A stretch of 64,000 nucleotides of DNA from Rhynchopus sp. YZ270_cl-10. Taxonomy: Eukaryota > Euglenozoa > Diplonemea > Diplonemida > Diplonemidae. Location: contig OZ037846.1 of assembly GCA_964035575.1 (NCBI GenBank), positions 957,501 to 1,021,500 on the forward strand, written 5' to 3'. The position numbers and the translations under genes were made by a program. The notes under the pieces are model-generated. The model had not been told where the DNA came from, searched no databases, and worked only from the letters and a program-made list of their open reading frames with translations. This document shows positions 1-10,522 of this stretch, one piece after another (within the stretch, counting starts at the first letter, position 1; each line of letters starts with the position of its first letter).

Positions 1-4
1 AAAT

Positions 5-368
5 TTGCCCCAGGAAATAAATTTCCCTCAGGAACTAAATTTGCCTCAGGAAATAAATTTGCCTCAGGAAATAAATTTGCCTCAGGAAATAAATTTCCCC
101 CAGGAAATAAATTTCCCTCAGGAAATAAATTTGCCCCAGGAAATAAATTTGCCCCAGGAAATAAATTTCCCTCAGGCACTAAATTTGCCTCAGGAAATAA
201 ATTTCCCCCAGGAAATAAATTTCCCTCAGGCACTAAATTTGCCTCAGGAAATAAATTTGCCTCAGGAAATAAATTTCCCCCAGGAAATAAATTTCCCTCA
301 GGCACTAAATTTGCCTCAGGCACTAAATTTGCCTCAGGAAATAAATTTGCCTCAGGCAATAAATTTCC
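5..368. repeat. 18-bp tandem array (about 20 copies)
   Basis: The unit is close to gcctcaggaaataaattt and varies mainly at a gaaat/gcact position and at gcctc/cccccc. It begins at the window edge, so the array may extend further left. Because 18 is a multiple of three, the + strand stays open and reads as repeated PQEINL/PQALNL hexapeptides; nothing else suggests a protein. After the array the DNA passes into dispersed repeat R1. Confidence 0.95.
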
Positions 369-1290
369 TTCCAGGATATGCACCTGGGGAACTGGGTTGC
401 ATCCTGTATCTTAAATTTTTTTGCCTGCGGCGCCATTTTTTCATTTTTTGCTCCGCAAAAAAAGGGTTCGTTGAGTGACTCTGGTGACAGGGATTACGCT
501 CCACGTGTGGAACGTATGGAAATCCATACGTGAATTGTTTTGAAAAGGTGGAATCCGTACGTGTCCATACGTGGTAATTTGGGTTTTGGATTGAGGCTGG
601 GGTGGGGTTAGGTGAGGAGTGGGGGCTCCGCCCACCTCTCACCTAACCCCCACAGAATTCTATTTTTAGAAGACAATTTTCTTCTATTTTACCGGAAAAG
701 GAAGATGCACTGCGGCGCGAGCTTTCAACCCACCCTTCCCGCGACATAGTAGGCAATTTTAAGCGCAATTTTTAGAAATGTTGCGTACCGTGGCTTCGCT
801 AGAAACTTTCGTTTTAGCAAAATATGGAAGTAAAATTTACGGAACTGGACGATAGTTACCAACAAAAGTGCCATTTTATGTCAACATTTTAAAGAAATGT
901 TGCGTACCGTGGCTTCGCCAGAACCTTTGGGAAGCAATGAGGAGTGAGAAAGAAGGATAAGGGCAAAGAAAAAAGTAGCGTACCATGCGCCTGCGGCGCA
1001 AGCTTGCATTACATCCTTTCCATGACATAGTTTGGCTGTAAAAAAAGGTGCAATTGTAAGCGCATTTTTTAGAAATGTTGCGTACCGTGGCTTCGCCACG
1101 AGTTTAACACTGAAAAGATGGGGAATATGCTTGAACGCGCTGTTGCCCTGTTTCTCAGCAACAAGCGTCCCAGATTCAAGAGAAAACGGAGGTGTTCCTG
1201 CTGATGGCGGAGGAGTTGGAAAACGTCGCTCCCCCCGTATTTGTTTCCGGAATTGAGCTTCTGAGGACCTTTTTCGCGCGAAGCGCGAAA
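369..1290. repeat. Dispersed repeat R1, copy 1
   Basis: This block shares long stretches with 9451-10130 and parts of 19350-19630, 11930-12090, 45190-45430 and (inverted) 8219-8290 and 13110-13220. Its signature is two alternating modules, each carrying a small hairpin: gtagcgtaccgtgcgcc followed by tgcggcgc (stem GCGCC/GGCGC), and tgttgcgtaccgtggc followed by ttcgcca (stem TGGC/GCCA). Elsewhere R1 is the interior of inverted-repeat elements with 9-bp target duplications, so this copy is probably the inside of an old non-autonomous transposon. ORFs here are short and unconvincing. Confidence 0.75.
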
Positions 1291-2271
1291 ATTTTTTTTT
1301 TTGCCAAAAAGAAAGAAATTGGGCGTGGAATTCTAAAATTTTTCGGGAAAAACGGCATATTTAGCGATAAGTATGTTTCGGTGGTCCGGATTCTGTGCGT
1401 GCTGTGATGGGGTCACTTTGCGCTGAGAAACGAGTATTTTTGACCTAAAACGCGTGTATCAGTTTTTACACGATTGGTGCTGATGGGGTTCAGATTTGTG
1501 AAAATTTAAGTCACCAAAAAATTGTTCATTTTTCCACATTGACCCCACCACTGGCTGGGATTGGCCCAAAAATGCCAATGGTGGTGTTTTCGCGAGGTTT
1601 CGGCTACTAGAAACCCCAAAATAACAGTGATTTTTTTTTTTTCTTCCACTTTTCGTTTTTTGGCCATTTAAGCAGTAATTCCCGCCGAATAAAGTATACG
1701 TATACTTTAATAGCTCCCCCCCAGTAAGTGACTCTGGTGTAAAACCGGCATCTTTACACCATTTTTTTTCCGGTAGAAACACGGTAGAACCACGGGTAAT
1801 CGGTTAAGGCGGCGCACCATACTGCAATCAATTTATTGTTTTCATACTGATGAAATGAATTAGTGCTTGCGGTCCACAAACCGTTTTTGTACTTTACTTT
1901 AGAACCCAAGAACACTGCTGGCTGGTCGGGTGTGTGGAGTCAGGCGGTGGGCACAAACAGTTTTTTTTTTCCTTCTCTCCCCCTCCCCCAATGTGTGTGC
2001 AGAGGCATATTCAAATTTTGCTCTTTTGTACTGCGTGGTCAAGCACCAAGGCTTGGATGCATCTGACAAAAAAAAAATCCCCTTTTTTCTCAACGTCCTA
2101 TTTTTCAGATTGCAATGCAGTAGGCAGTGTCGAACTTCCAAAAAAAAGTGGAGATTGCACAACTGTGGCTACACAAACCTACTCCAACAATTTATCAAAA
2201 AAAAAGGGTGCGACTAAACACAAGGTTTAGGACCATCTTTCAACCCACACGGCGGAGTAGTCAGAGGGGGT
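1291..2271. other. Intergenic repeat-rich DNA, no gene seen
   Basis: Positions about 1490-1580 match the satellite module 'aatttaagtcac...ttgaccccaccac' also found near 12540, 39470 and 63270. A short palindrome around aagtatacgtatactt lies near 1691. Positions about 2148-2212 are a variant of hairpin family A (AGTGGAG...GGCTACAC, then CAACAATTTATCAAAA). No ORF has the base composition of the trusted genes. Confidence 0.6.
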
Positions 2272-2396
2272 AATGGTGGCAGTATTGTGATGGGAGCCCA
2301 TTGGAATACGCAAAATACATCAAAATACATCACAATGTGTATTGTGATGTATTTTGCGTATTCCAATGGGCTCCCATCACAATACTGGCCACCATT
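2272..2396. mobile_element. Foldback MITE, GGTGGC family, copy 1
   Basis: Nearly the whole 125 bp is one inverted repeat: aatggtggcagtattgtga at the left and its complement ending ggccaccatt at the right. The arms read towards a small centre rich in cacaatgtgtattgtg. The same element recurs at 10624-10748 and 46309-46442. It is too short to code for anything and must be mobilised in trans or copied by another route. Target duplication is unclear. Confidence 0.9.
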
Positions 2397-2403
2397 CCAG
2401 GTG

Positions 2404-2525
2404 GGGGCCAGTATAGCCGTATTAACGACTAGTGTTCTACGATGCGTCTTACGGCATCACTAGTAGAGTTATCAGCTAGTCATTACGACGAGTAGTTCCA
2501 CTAGTAGTCCCTTGATTAGCCCGTC
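2404..2525. repeat. ACTAGT-rich segment related to 4008-4224
   Basis: Contains repeated, often inverted ctagt/actag words (cgactagtgtt, tcactagtag, cagctagtc, cactagtag). The same vocabulary fills the foldback element at 4008-4224, so this may be an eroded relative. Confidence 0.5.
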
Positions 2526-3161
2526 GTGCACCTTTTTCTTACCCTCTCCCCGTGCCCATTGTCTGCCATTCGATTTCCCTCCCAAGGTTTATCCCCTGAC
2601 CTAATGATGTTCCCCACCCCCTTTTTTATATCTGCGTGTTTGAAGCTTTTTTTTTATATAAATGTGCGTTTTTTTTGGGGGGGTTTTTTCCCCTGCATTG
2701 GGCAATAGGGTGACAAAAGAAAAAGCGTACAGATGCTCTGGTGACAAACAGTTGTCAAAAAAAAAAATTGAGTGGAGTTCACACGAGTAAAAAGCGAGGT
2801 GTCTACACTCAATTTTTCAAAAAAAAAAAAAAAAAGAAAAGAGTTTTTTGTGTCATTGTCGTGTTGCCGTTTGTGTTGCCTTTCTCAAAACCCATGTCAC
2901 ATAGCACAAAAGGGAGTACCCGCCACACCAGGTTGTGTTTTAAGACACAGGCCGATTAAATTTAAAGGACAGTTATTTGTGAGTTCGAGCAGAATACTGA
3001 CCACACCTCTGGGTAATGTGTGGTGTATCAGTATGACCTTTTGTGTTTTGTGCGTGGCGTTTCGCAGCTATCCACGCAGGTGACCGGGGCACGATCGTGA
3101 GTTTTAACGCTGGGAGGGTAGGGAAACTGTTGTCATGAATTGGAAAAAAAAGAAGAAGAAG

Positions 3162-3192
<31 letters not shown>
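2526..3192. other. AT-rich intergenic DNA with one family A hairpin
   Basis: A family A hairpin lies at about 2770-2837: GAGTGGAG pairs with CTACACTC and an A-rich tail follows. A poly-A run of more than 20 follows at about 3166-3193. Nothing coding was recognised. Confidence 0.6.
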
Positions 3193-3194
<2 letters not shown>

Positions 3195-3290
3195 GTCTAT
3201 ACCTTCCGTAGCAGAAAGGCTTCTGCTAACATTGAATGCCAACCCGATTAGCCAAGTGGGTTCTTAGGCGATTGTCGACACAAAAAAAAA
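3193..3290 (+). repeat. Family E structured repeat with A tail, copy 1
   Basis: About 95 nt reading from gtctataccttccgtag to gcgattgtcgacaca followed by A9. Internal short stems are CCTT/AAGG and AACCC/GGGTT, with an outer pairing between the 5' GTCTATACC side and the 3' GGCGATTGTCGAC side. Related copies are at 36047-36135, 36460-36565 and 41795-41880, where stem bases differ but pair. It looks like a small retroposed RNA (SINE-like). Confidence 0.6.
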
Positions 3291-3551
3291 GTCGAGAAGT
3301 AGTCAGACCGACTCCGGCCGACTCGGTCGGACTACCATCCATGATCGGGTTTGGCAAATGGCAGGGAGGTGGGGAGGGGGAGGGGGAGGGGGGGTGTGTG
3401 CAAAATAGTGAGTGGCATGTACCTCTTGGTAAAGCGACTGGCGATAACGAAACAAAAAAAAAAAAAAAAAAGTAAAAAAGAAAAAACCATTCATCTCGTA
3501 ACCAAGCAGTCGAGTTGTTTCTTTGAGGAGGCAAAAGAAAAAAAAAATAAC

Positions 3552-3605
3552 TAGTGGAGTTCATCCTCGGGTGTCTACACTAATACAGCCAAGTTTTCAA
3601 ACAAA
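3552..3605 (+). repeat. Family A hairpin (tail variant)
   Basis: TAGTGGAGTTCATCC pairs with GGGTGTCTACACTA, followed by atacagccaagttttcaaa and A-rich DNA. It is a typical family A unit. Confidence 0.75.
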
Positions 3606-4007
3606 GAAGAAGGCAGTGAACAGCAGACGGATCTCACGACCCCACTTGACCAACGTATCGCAGTCGCAGTCACAGGCGAGTGGGGGGGTGGGGCACGTGA
3701 CGAGTGCGCGACAGCATCCTGCTAGTATCTGGTTTGTATCATCCGTGCCCAGTTGTGTCACTCACTTCGAGCACCCCCCCTTTCCCCCTTCACCCCAAGA
3801 AAACAAAGTGGTGTTGCGCAAAGTGGTAACCCGAATACCAACAATTTATCCCCAAAAAAAAGGAAAAAAGGGGGGAAAAACAAGAGAGAACGTTGGTTCG
3901 TTCTGGAAAAAAAGGTGTTGCGATTTTTTTTTGTTGTGAAAGTTATCAGTCTTTCTACGTATCCTTTTTCTCAAGGTGACTCAGCATAGGCACATGCCCC
4001 CCCCTCT
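3606..4007. other. Intergenic, no gene seen
   Basis: Low-complexity A- and C-rich DNA. A diverged family B stem (aaggtgactcagc, near 3974) lies just before the foldback element at 4008. Confidence 0.5.
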
Positions 4008-4224
4008 GTCTAGTCAGGGGGACGACTGGTAGTGGCTATCAGTCCAAATGACTAGCGTTTTACTAGTGGTTTTTGGTAGCCCGACTAATAAAAGTGCTTC
4101 CAAAACCACTGGCAGTGCTACTGGCCGTATTACTGATGGGGCCAGTAGGATCACTAGTCGTGTTTTACGCTAGTCGTTACAACTTAGTAGTAACATTAGT
4201 AGTTAGCAGTCCCCCTGACTAGAC
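4008..4224. mobile_element. 217-bp foldback element with perfect 16-bp termini
   Basis: gtctagtcagggggac at 4008-4023 is exactly complementary to gtccccctgactagac at 4209-4224. The interior contains further inverted ctagt/actag words, including gactagcgttttac against a diverged gtgttttacgctagtc. It appears to interrupt a family B hairpin, since aaggtgactcagc lies just left and a catctta tail just right. Target duplication is not clear. Confidence 0.8.
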
Positions 4225-4305
4225 CATGCATGGTGCAAGGCATCTTACCCCTCCCCCTTGCAGTATTCATCTTTCACCTTTTGTTTCTTCTTTTTTCTTC
4301 TTTTC

Positions 4306-4345
4306 AAGATGTGTGTGTGTTGTGCACGAGAGACACGTTCATCTT
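4306..4345 (+). repeat. Family B hairpin, divergent stem
   Basis: AAGATGTGTGTG at 4306-4317 pairs with CACGTTCATCTT at 4334-4345 with one mismatch and wobble pairs. The loop carries the family word gcacgagaga. The stem sequence differs from the common AAGGTGAC type yet still folds. Confidence 0.65.
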
Positions 4346-4524
4346 TCAAGTTTTCTTCCTTTTTTATTACTTCAAGAACATTTTTTTCCAGCAACAAAAG
4401 GGATACTGTCTTCAGTAAAACTCAGTCCCTTCTTCCCTCCTCCCCCCTCAAACCCAACCACCCCTCTCAAAAAAAAAAGGCTCGACATGCAAATGCCACA
4501 ACCCATCCAACGCAAAAAAAAAGT

Positions 4525-4585
4525 TATAGTGGAGTTCATCCTCGGGTGTCTACACTAATACAACCAAGTTTTCAAAAAAGAAAAA
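4525..4585 (+). repeat. Family A hairpin with A-rich tail
   Basis: TAGTGGAGTTCATCC and GGGTGTCTACACTA form the stem, then aatacaaccaagttttcaa and an A-rich run. It is nearly identical to the copies at 3552, 46894 and 52974. Confidence 0.8.
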
Positions 4586-4861
4586 AAATATACAGCCCCA
4601 GATCCCCCTCGCTCCCTTTATCTTTTGTCAAACCAATGGCCCCTCCAGATGTGATCAGAACCAGACAGAAAAAGTACGGCAAATTCGAGGGGGGATTTGC
4701 AAAAAATTTTCTTCCCCCTGGCGGGTAAAAGCGCAGGTAGAATTATGGAGGAAACAGTTCCACGTTGGTACTTCATTGTAGACGCGTCCAGGGCAGTGTG
4801 AGCCGAGAATCACCCGATCCATTTTGGGGATCCTATCACACCGTCCACATCTCCCCATCCC

Positions 4862-4880
4862 TGTATATCCCCACACACAG
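4862..4880 (+). promoter_or_regulatory. Possible 3' splice (trans-splice) acceptor
   Basis: Pyrimidine-rich DNA ends in cccacacacag at 4880. The 54 nt from there to the ATG at 4935 contain no further AG. The same arrangement precedes several other genes here. Whether it accepts a spliced leader or a 5'-UTR intron cannot be told from the sequence. Confidence 0.4.
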
Positions 4881-4934
4881 ACCACATTTACACCCCCTTC
4901 CTTCCTCCCTTCCTTTTATTTGAATACTAACACC

Positions 4935-5300
4935 ATGGGCACCGATACTGTACCAGAGCAGGCTTGCGGCACTATGGAGCTGGAAAAACGCCGCATGCTT
5001 GCTTCATTGACGTACTCTCAACGCAAGCGCATAGTTCTTTCCCGCCGTCTGGAGCGCGAGGCGATGAAGAAAGAGAAGCTGAAGCGCTGTTCCCGTGTCT
5101 GCAGAGGAGTAAAGGAGAGGATTTCCGAACCGTTCTGCAGCAATTCAATGTCAGGTACGCAATGTGAAAGCGACGAAACGCCCTCAAGGGAGCCCAGTCT
5201 CGGGAAGAGCCAGAGCCAGAGTGAGCTAACTGACCACAGCAGCGTCAGCCCTTCCCTTGTGTCGGCACCGTGTCTTAGGGCGCTGCGGGCGTGCAAATGA
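4935..5300 (+). CDS. Small basic hypothetical protein (121 aa)
   Basis: I do not recognise this protein. The ATG at 4935 has a good context (aacaccATGg) and follows a pyrimidine-rich leader; an in-frame ATG at 4824 would extend it through what looks like leader. The N-terminal third is strongly basic and probably helical (ELEKRRMLASLTYSQRKRIV, then repeated R/K/E), and the C-terminal half is Ser-, Glu- and Gln-rich and probably disordered. No signal peptide, membrane segment or catalytic motif is visible. Codon composition is GC-richer than the flanks, as in the other genes here. The nearest confident gene downstream is over 9 kb away. A nucleic-acid-binding role would fit the charge but is only a guess, and its reality as a gene rests on composition and leader structure. 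Confidence 0.5.
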   Translation: MGTDTVPEQACGTMELEKRRMLASLTYSQRKRIVLSRRLEREAMKKEKLKRCSRVCRGVKERISEPFCSNSMSGTQCESDETPSREPSLGKSQSQSELTDHSSVSPSLVSAPCLRALRACK

Positions 5301-5677
5301 GGGGATTTTTTCAAAAACCCCATTTTCTACCTCTAACTGAGGGCCGTGCTGCTTCTTGGAAAAAAAAAATGGTTTCATAAAATGTTCTTCAGTTTGGCAA
5401 TGTAGGGGGGCGTGGAGTGCCTATGTGTCTCATCTCTGTGATGTGGCGAGGGATGTGTTGCCGTTTTGCAGAGTGCTCCCGACCGTCCTGGTACTTTCCC
5501 TGCCGTCGTGGAGACATCGAGTGTTTACTGCGAAGAAGGAGTCCCTGAAGCGTTCCCCCCTCTGCATTGGTTGCCATTCAAAGAGCTGGTTGCTGCCGAG
5601 CCGTCCTTGCACGACAGTGAAAGCAAAGTATTTTCACCGTTGCGTACCTCCGTGCGTGTGGATTTTCTCCGCCCCCT
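5301..5677. other. GC-richer segment of uncertain nature
   Basis: Base composition rises at about 5400-5680 and several overlapping ORFs exist on both strands. None has a recognisable motif or a clear leader. It may be 3' UTR, a decayed gene or chance. Confidence 0.3.
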
Positions 5678-5786
5678 CCCCCTCCGCAGTGTTGGCAGAG
5701 TACGTGTCCAATTTCAAAAAGTACGTAAAAAGTACAAAAGTACAAAAAGTACAACGTACACGTACTCTGCCAACACTGCCCCCTCC
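5678..5786. mobile_element. 93-bp hAT-like mini-MITE
   Basis: cagtgttggcagagtacgtg at 5687 is inverted at the right end (cacgtactctgccaacactg, ending 5778). The element is flanked by cccccctc-type DNA, and an 8-bp duplication ccccctcc can be read at 5678-5685 and 5779-5786, although the flank is low complexity. CAGTG termini plus 8-bp duplications are typical of hAT elements. The centre holds gtacaaaaagtac repeats. Confidence 0.7.
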
Positions 5787-5840
5787 CCACTGTTTCAGAC
5801 GCGTGTGCCCAAAAAGGCATATTCATCTTACGAGTTTTGT

Positions 5841-5890
5841 AGGTGACTAAGCACAGAGAGGCTTAGGTTCATCTTATAAAACAAACCTTT
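5841..5890 (+). repeat. Family B hairpin
   Basis: AGGTGACTAAGC / GCTTAGGTTCATCTT with loop acagagag, then ataaa and a T-rich tail containing cctttctttttag. It is close to the family consensus. Confidence 0.8.
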
Positions 5891-6439
5891 CTTTTTAGCT
5901 GTTAAACGGCTGTTAAAAACTTTTAGACTAAGCTGTCTGGATAATGCGAATATGGTTGGCTATTTTTTCATTTTTTTTTTTTTTTTTTTTTTCATTTTTT
6001 CATTTTTAAATTACCCAAAGCCTCATTGCGAGCCCATGCCTACGGTGTTGGGGTAGGCGTGTGGAAGAAGATATGCCCCATTTAACTCAAACAACAGTCA
6101 ACCCTCTTTACCCATCCCTCGCCCTCCCCCTCCCCCTCTTCTGGCTCTGAAAAAGGCAATAACGTAGACAGCATATGTGTTTTGTCAGGAAAAAAATAAT
6201 GCGACTTGTATTTCCAGTGCCTGCGTCCTCCGGTGTAAGGGGAGACGTTTGCACTTTCCTCTCTCAAATTTCAAACATCCAACGTGCGCGGCTCATACAA
6301 AAGCTCACGTAAACTTAACATGCGAATTTAACCCTATACGCCCCAAGAGCCACTTTAATGGCTTTCGAAATGACGCCATGTTATTAGACAGGTTCAACTC
6401 ATTTTTGTAAAAACATTTTTTTTTTTTATGTGGAAAGAA
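5891..6439. other. Intergenic DNA with one family C hairpin
   Basis: A family C unit lies at about 6216-6255 (AGTGCCTGCGTCC...GACGTTTGCACT). Long T runs lie near 5968-6005. No gene recognised. Confidence 0.55.
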
Positions 6440-6866
6440 TTTGCACCGATCTTTCAAAAGAAGCAAGAATCGAAAACTTTTATGCATCTGATATTACTTT
6501 CAGTGCTGGGGGCTGGGGTGCTACTTTCACCAAAAGTGACGTTTTTTCACCCACACCCCCAATATGTACCTTTCGCGATACCCAATGCCGCCAAGCCCTT
6601 AGTCGGGTTCTGCCCATTTTCGTGAACACATATTTTTATATATTTCGAAAGATTTTTCTCCGATCTTTCAAAAGAAGCAATAATCGAAAACTTTTATGCA
6701 TCTGATATTACTTTCGATACTGGGGGGAGTAGTACCACTTTTCACAGCCCTTTGGACGGGCACCCCCTATTCTGGTTCCTCAATGACACCCCATGCTCTG
6801 TATGAGGTTCTACTCGTTTTCGTTAAAATATTTTTATATATTTCAAAGATTTTGACACGAATCTTC
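6440..6866 (+). repeat. Roughly 200-bp tandem repeat, left part
   Basis: A block beginning gatctttcaaaagaagcaa and running through ttatgcatctgatattac occurs at about 6457 and 6659. A third unit begins near 6857 and is cut by the insertion at 6867. Period is about 200 bp. Confidence 0.8.
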
Positions 6867-7597
6867 AGGGCGTTCGCCCCGGGGCGAAAAATATTTTTTT
6901 TCGTTAAAAAAATCTTTTCCTGAAAAAATGACATTTTATTTCGCCCCAGGGCTTCGCCCCACCGGGGCGAAACCCTGTATAAATAAATAAATAAATAAAA
7001 AAAAAAAGGGGGGAAAAAAAAAATGAGAGAGAGATTTCTCCCCCCCAACCTGTCGACCCCCCCGGAGGGGGGGTCGCAGAGGGGGTGTCCACTGTACTCA
7101 AAATCATCCGCAAACCCGCCTGCCGTGAAAGTAAGTTTCCCCAGCACTCCCGCTCGCTCCTCAATCCTGCAGTCTGCTGAAGGTGTCCCGTACCCCCTGT
7201 TATAGAAGGTGTCACTACTCGTGTCAACTCTACCTTCAACGGCAGAGAGACGTTTTAGTTGATTGAAAATAATCAAACTAAGGATGAAGTCTCATATGAC
7301 AGATGCCTCTCTCTTGTACATCTGTTTGATTAAACAGCACAAAGAGACCCTCAGTGAGGGGGGGATTGATGAAATTCTCCATCGTTTTGCTGGTTTTAGT
7401 GCTGGGGAAGGGATCACGCGCAAATCGCAATTTTTTTTCGACCACTCAGTACCGGGGATTCACCCCCACGAACTAGCTTCTCTCCGGCGGGAAAATTTTT
7501 TTTGACCTATTTTAAGCACTAGTAAAAAAGCAAAAATTTCGGGTTTTTTGGCATTTCGCCACGATCAGGAAAAAACGATGGCGATAGCGAACGCCCT
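6867..7597. mobile_element. 731-bp inverted-repeat element inserted in the tandem array
   Basis: The ends are agggcgttcgc (6867) and gcgaacgccct (ending 7597). The left flank is cgaatcttc and the right flank is cgaatctttc, a likely 9-10 bp target duplication with one base lost. It splits one unit of the 200-bp array, whose other copies show the uninterrupted sequence. The interior has gcgaag-type palindromes (cgccccggggcg) and a taaa microsatellite near 6978 but no convincing coding region. AGGG termini and a duplication of about 9 bp recall the elements at 9272 and 19124. Confidence 0.75.
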
Positions 7598-7880
7598 GCG
7601 AATCTTTCAAAAAAAACAAAAATCGAAAACTTTTACGCATCTGATTGCACTTTGGATCTGTCTACTGCTACCCACCCAAGAGGCACCCCTTCGACCCGAA
7701 GGACATGGTTATGACTAGGGGTCTTCATGATCTGATAATGGTTCTGCTTGTTTTCGTAAAAATCCTTTGGTTTGTATGGAAACTATTTGACTCAAATCTT
7801 TGAAAATAAGCAAAAATCGAAAATCTTTGTGCATCTGTTTGCCATTTGGATGCTTTACATGGTGTCCAAGGACAGAGAGG
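7598..7880 (+). repeat. Roughly 200-bp tandem repeat, right part
   Basis: Units resume at about 7600 and 7795 (aatctttcaaaa...aatcgaaaactttt...gcatctg), continuing the array broken at 6867. Confidence 0.8.
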
Positions 7881-8513
7881 CTTGTGTTCATTGCGCAAAC
7901 TATTCTTCATCTTCTTTCTTCTTTCTTCATGATTTCTTCTTCATATTTTTTTCTTTTTCTTTTTGACAACGTTTTGACAGGGTTTTATCTTGAAAAAAAA
8001 GTTAAATTTCTCCCCAGTGACAGTCTACCCGGTCTGGAAAAAAAAGTGGTCAATTTCCTCCGACCAAGAATATCTCTAAATCCGACCCTTTTTGGCCAAA
8101 TTCCGAACTCCAAATCCAAAAAAATTCCCTGTTTTTTTGGTCGCCGACAGGTCACCGATAGGTCGTGACAGGTCGCTGACAGGTCGTTGACCGACTTCCG
8201 AAAGCACCATTAAAATTACAAATTTAAACTATGTCATGGGAAGCTTGCGCCGCAGGCGCACGGTACACTACTTTTTTTTCCTTTCGCCATGCTGTATGCT
8301 TCCTTTTCCTGGCGTTTGATTAATTAAGTCGCGTTCTGGCCGTGACGGGGTCACTTTGTTCATGAGGCCAGTTCTGGCCACTCTCAGCTTGTGTGGTACC
8401 AAAAAAAAAACCGATCCCCTTCTCGATAAAACCCTGATATTGACTTTTCAAACCCCATCATTACTGCGAGAGGGGTCAAACCGCACCTATATTTCCCCCT
8501 TTATTTCGTTCTT
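7881..8513. other. Intergenic; inverted R1 fragment
   Basis: Positions 8146-8200 carry repeated gacaggtcg words also found near 34370, 47900 and 49280. Positions 8219-8290 are an inverted R1 module (gcgccgcaggcgcacggta). No gene recognised. Confidence 0.55.
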
Positions 8514-8890
8514 TCTTTTCTTTTCTTTTCTTTTCTTTTCTTTTCTTTTCTTTTCTTTTCTTTTCTTTTCTTTTCTTTTCTTTTCTTTTCTTTTCTTTTC
8601 TTTTCTTTTCTTTTCTTTTCTTTTCTTTTCTTTTCTTTTCTTTTCTTTTCTTTTCTTTTCTTTTCTTTTCTTTTCTTTTCTTTTCTTTTCTTTTCTTTTC
8701 TTTTCTTTTCTTTTCTTTTCTTTTCTTTTCTTTTCTTTTCTTTTCTTTTCTTTTCTTTTCTTTTCTTTTCTTTTCTTTTCTTTTCTTTTCTTTTCTTTTC
8801 TTTTCTTTTCTTTTCTTTTCTTTTCTTTTCTTTTCTTTTCTTTTCTTTTCTTTTCTTTTCTTTTCTTTTCTTTTCTTTTCTTTTCTTTTC

Positions 8891-8911
<21 letters not shown>
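8514..8911. repeat. TTTTC pentanucleotide array (about 80 copies)
   Basis: An almost perfect (ttttc)n array, purine-rich on the other strand. It keeps frames open on both strands, giving long artefactual ORFs of repeating FSFLF or KEKKR. Such tracts can form triplex DNA and are length-unstable. Confidence 0.98.
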
Positions 8912-8921
<10 letters not shown>

Positions 8922-8936
8922 AAATATTTTTTGGCC

Positions 8937-8990
8937 AGTGCCCTGCGTCCGCTGATGTACAGTGAGACGTTTTGACACTTTCAACTTATT
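8937..8990 (+). repeat. Family C hairpin
   Basis: AGTGCCCTGCGTCCGC ... GACGTTTTGACACT followed by ttcaactt. It matches the family C layout seen at 20034 and 25985. Confidence 0.6.
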
Positions 8991-9262
8991 TTCAACCTCT
9001 CTTTTTGCTTTGTCCCATTCTTTCCCTTTTTGTTTTTTTTTTTTTGCGATGTTGTAAAAACATCAACGCGTTTTTACATCCCCATTGCTCCTCATTTTAC
9101 ACTCATGCGACCCCCTTCCCATTAAGCACAGCGACAGACCCCTTTAGGGTTTGTCGATTACACGATGACGATGTACCCCAAGCAACATGCAAAAGTAAAC
9201 GATTGATTTTTTTTTTTCTGTTTGTTACTTTACGTACATTCATCTTACATTGTTTATGGCCT

Positions 9263-10190
9263 GCATACTGCAGGGTCCTAGCTCAGTAGAACGGAAAAGG
9301 TGGCCCACCTTTTCCGTTGTTTTTTTTTTTTTTTTTTGGGGTTTTTTTTACACGGTGCAAAAAATCGGTTGGCCAAGGAGGTCCTCAGTGTCGTCAGCCA
9401 GTCCCCTTTGCTGTTAAAAACAGCGACTTGGCGTGGTCAATTTTTCCGCGCGAACAGGGATTACGCTCCACGTGTGGAACGTATGGAAATCCATACGTGA
9501 ATTGTTTTTGAAAAGGTGGAATCCATACGTGTCCATACGTAGGTAATTTGGGTTTTGGATTGAGGCTGGGGTGGGGTAGGTGAGGAGTGGGGCTCCGCCC
9601 CCACCTCTCACCTACCCCCTACAGAATTCTATTTGTAGGAGACAATTTTCTATTTTACCGGAAAAGGAGCATGCAGCATGGCGAAAGAAAAAAGTAGCGT
9701 ACCGTGCGCCTGCGGCGCTAGATTGCAATACACCCTTCCCATGACATAATAGGCAATTTTAAGCGCAATTTTTAGAAATGTTGCGTACCGTGGCTTCGCC
9801 AGAAACTTTCGTTTTAGCAAAATATGGAAGTAAAGTTTACGGAACTGGACCATAGTTACCAACGAAAGTGCCATTTTATGTCAAGATTTTTTAAAAATGT
9901 TGCGTACCGTGGCTTCGCCAGGAACATTTGGATGCCATGACTGATGATTTCTCCAGTTCTTCGAACTTTTACAACCCTTCTCAACCAACTTTGCCAGGGA
10001 GAGCGCACGCGAAGCGCGCGCGGTTTTTAATTGTTTTTGCTTAGAATTGTACGTGTTGAAAATCCATACGTACTTTTTTTATTTTTGGTGGAGCTGCGTA
10101 ATCCCTGCGCGCGAAGCGCAGAAAAAATTTTTTTGAGCCACCTTTTCCGTTTCTTTTTTTTTTCTTCTGAGCTAGAACCCTGCATACTGG
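9263..10190. mobile_element. 910-bp non-autonomous element, 9-bp TSD (MULE-like)
   Basis: The ends are agggtcctagctcag at 9272 and ctgagctagaaccct ending at 10181. They are flanked by gcatactgc (9263-9271) and gcatactgg (10182-10190), a 9-bp duplication with one mismatch. Just inside the left end is a perfect palindrome acggaaaaggtggc/gccaccttttccgt, repeated at the right. The interior is an R1 repeat (9451-9920) with its two hairpin modules. No transposase reading frame is visible. A 9-bp duplication is usual for Mutator-like elements, but the termini alone do not prove that family. Confidence 0.85.
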
Positions 10191-10235
10191 CATTTTGTTT
10201 TTTTTTTTTTTGGCGAGGCTAACATTTTTGCATTT

Positions 10236-10522
10236 CATAACATCAGGCACTCCGCTAGGTACTTTTTGAAAATGGGGGAAAAAAGAAAAAAAAAAAAAGT
10301 TCTGTTGAGTGGTTCAGACCCGTTCTACCTGTCAAAAAAGCTCAGGAGAAGAAGATATGGAGAGGTGAGTGCTCAAACGTCCCAAAAAAGTCAAAATCGG
10401 GCGTTGGTAAAAAAAAAAGTTGCGTACCGTGCGCCTGCGGCGCAAGCATGTACCCCACCAACGTGGACCATCAACAGAATATTTTCAAAATCGGAAATCC
10501 TAGCGGAGAGCCTGCATAACAT
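10236..10522. mobile_element. 271-bp hAT-like MITE with 8-bp TSD
   Basis: CAGGCACTCCGCTAGG at 10244 and CCTAGCGGAGAGCCTG ending 10514 are inverted termini. The perfect 8-bp duplication cataacat lies at 10236-10243 and 10515-10522. CAG termini and 8-bp duplications are the hAT hallmark. The interior carries the R1 module gcgtaccgtgcgcctgcggc. A second, inverted copy is at 54650-54947. Confidence 0.9.

Noticed and set aside
5-478. 157-codon ORF of PQEINL repeats
   Set aside because: The 18-bp tandem array keeps the frame open; the following sequence is dispersed repeat and there is no leader.
8356-8984. Long ORFs on both strands (199 and 165 codons)
   Set aside because: They are produced by the TTTTC array, which has no stop in some frames on either strand.
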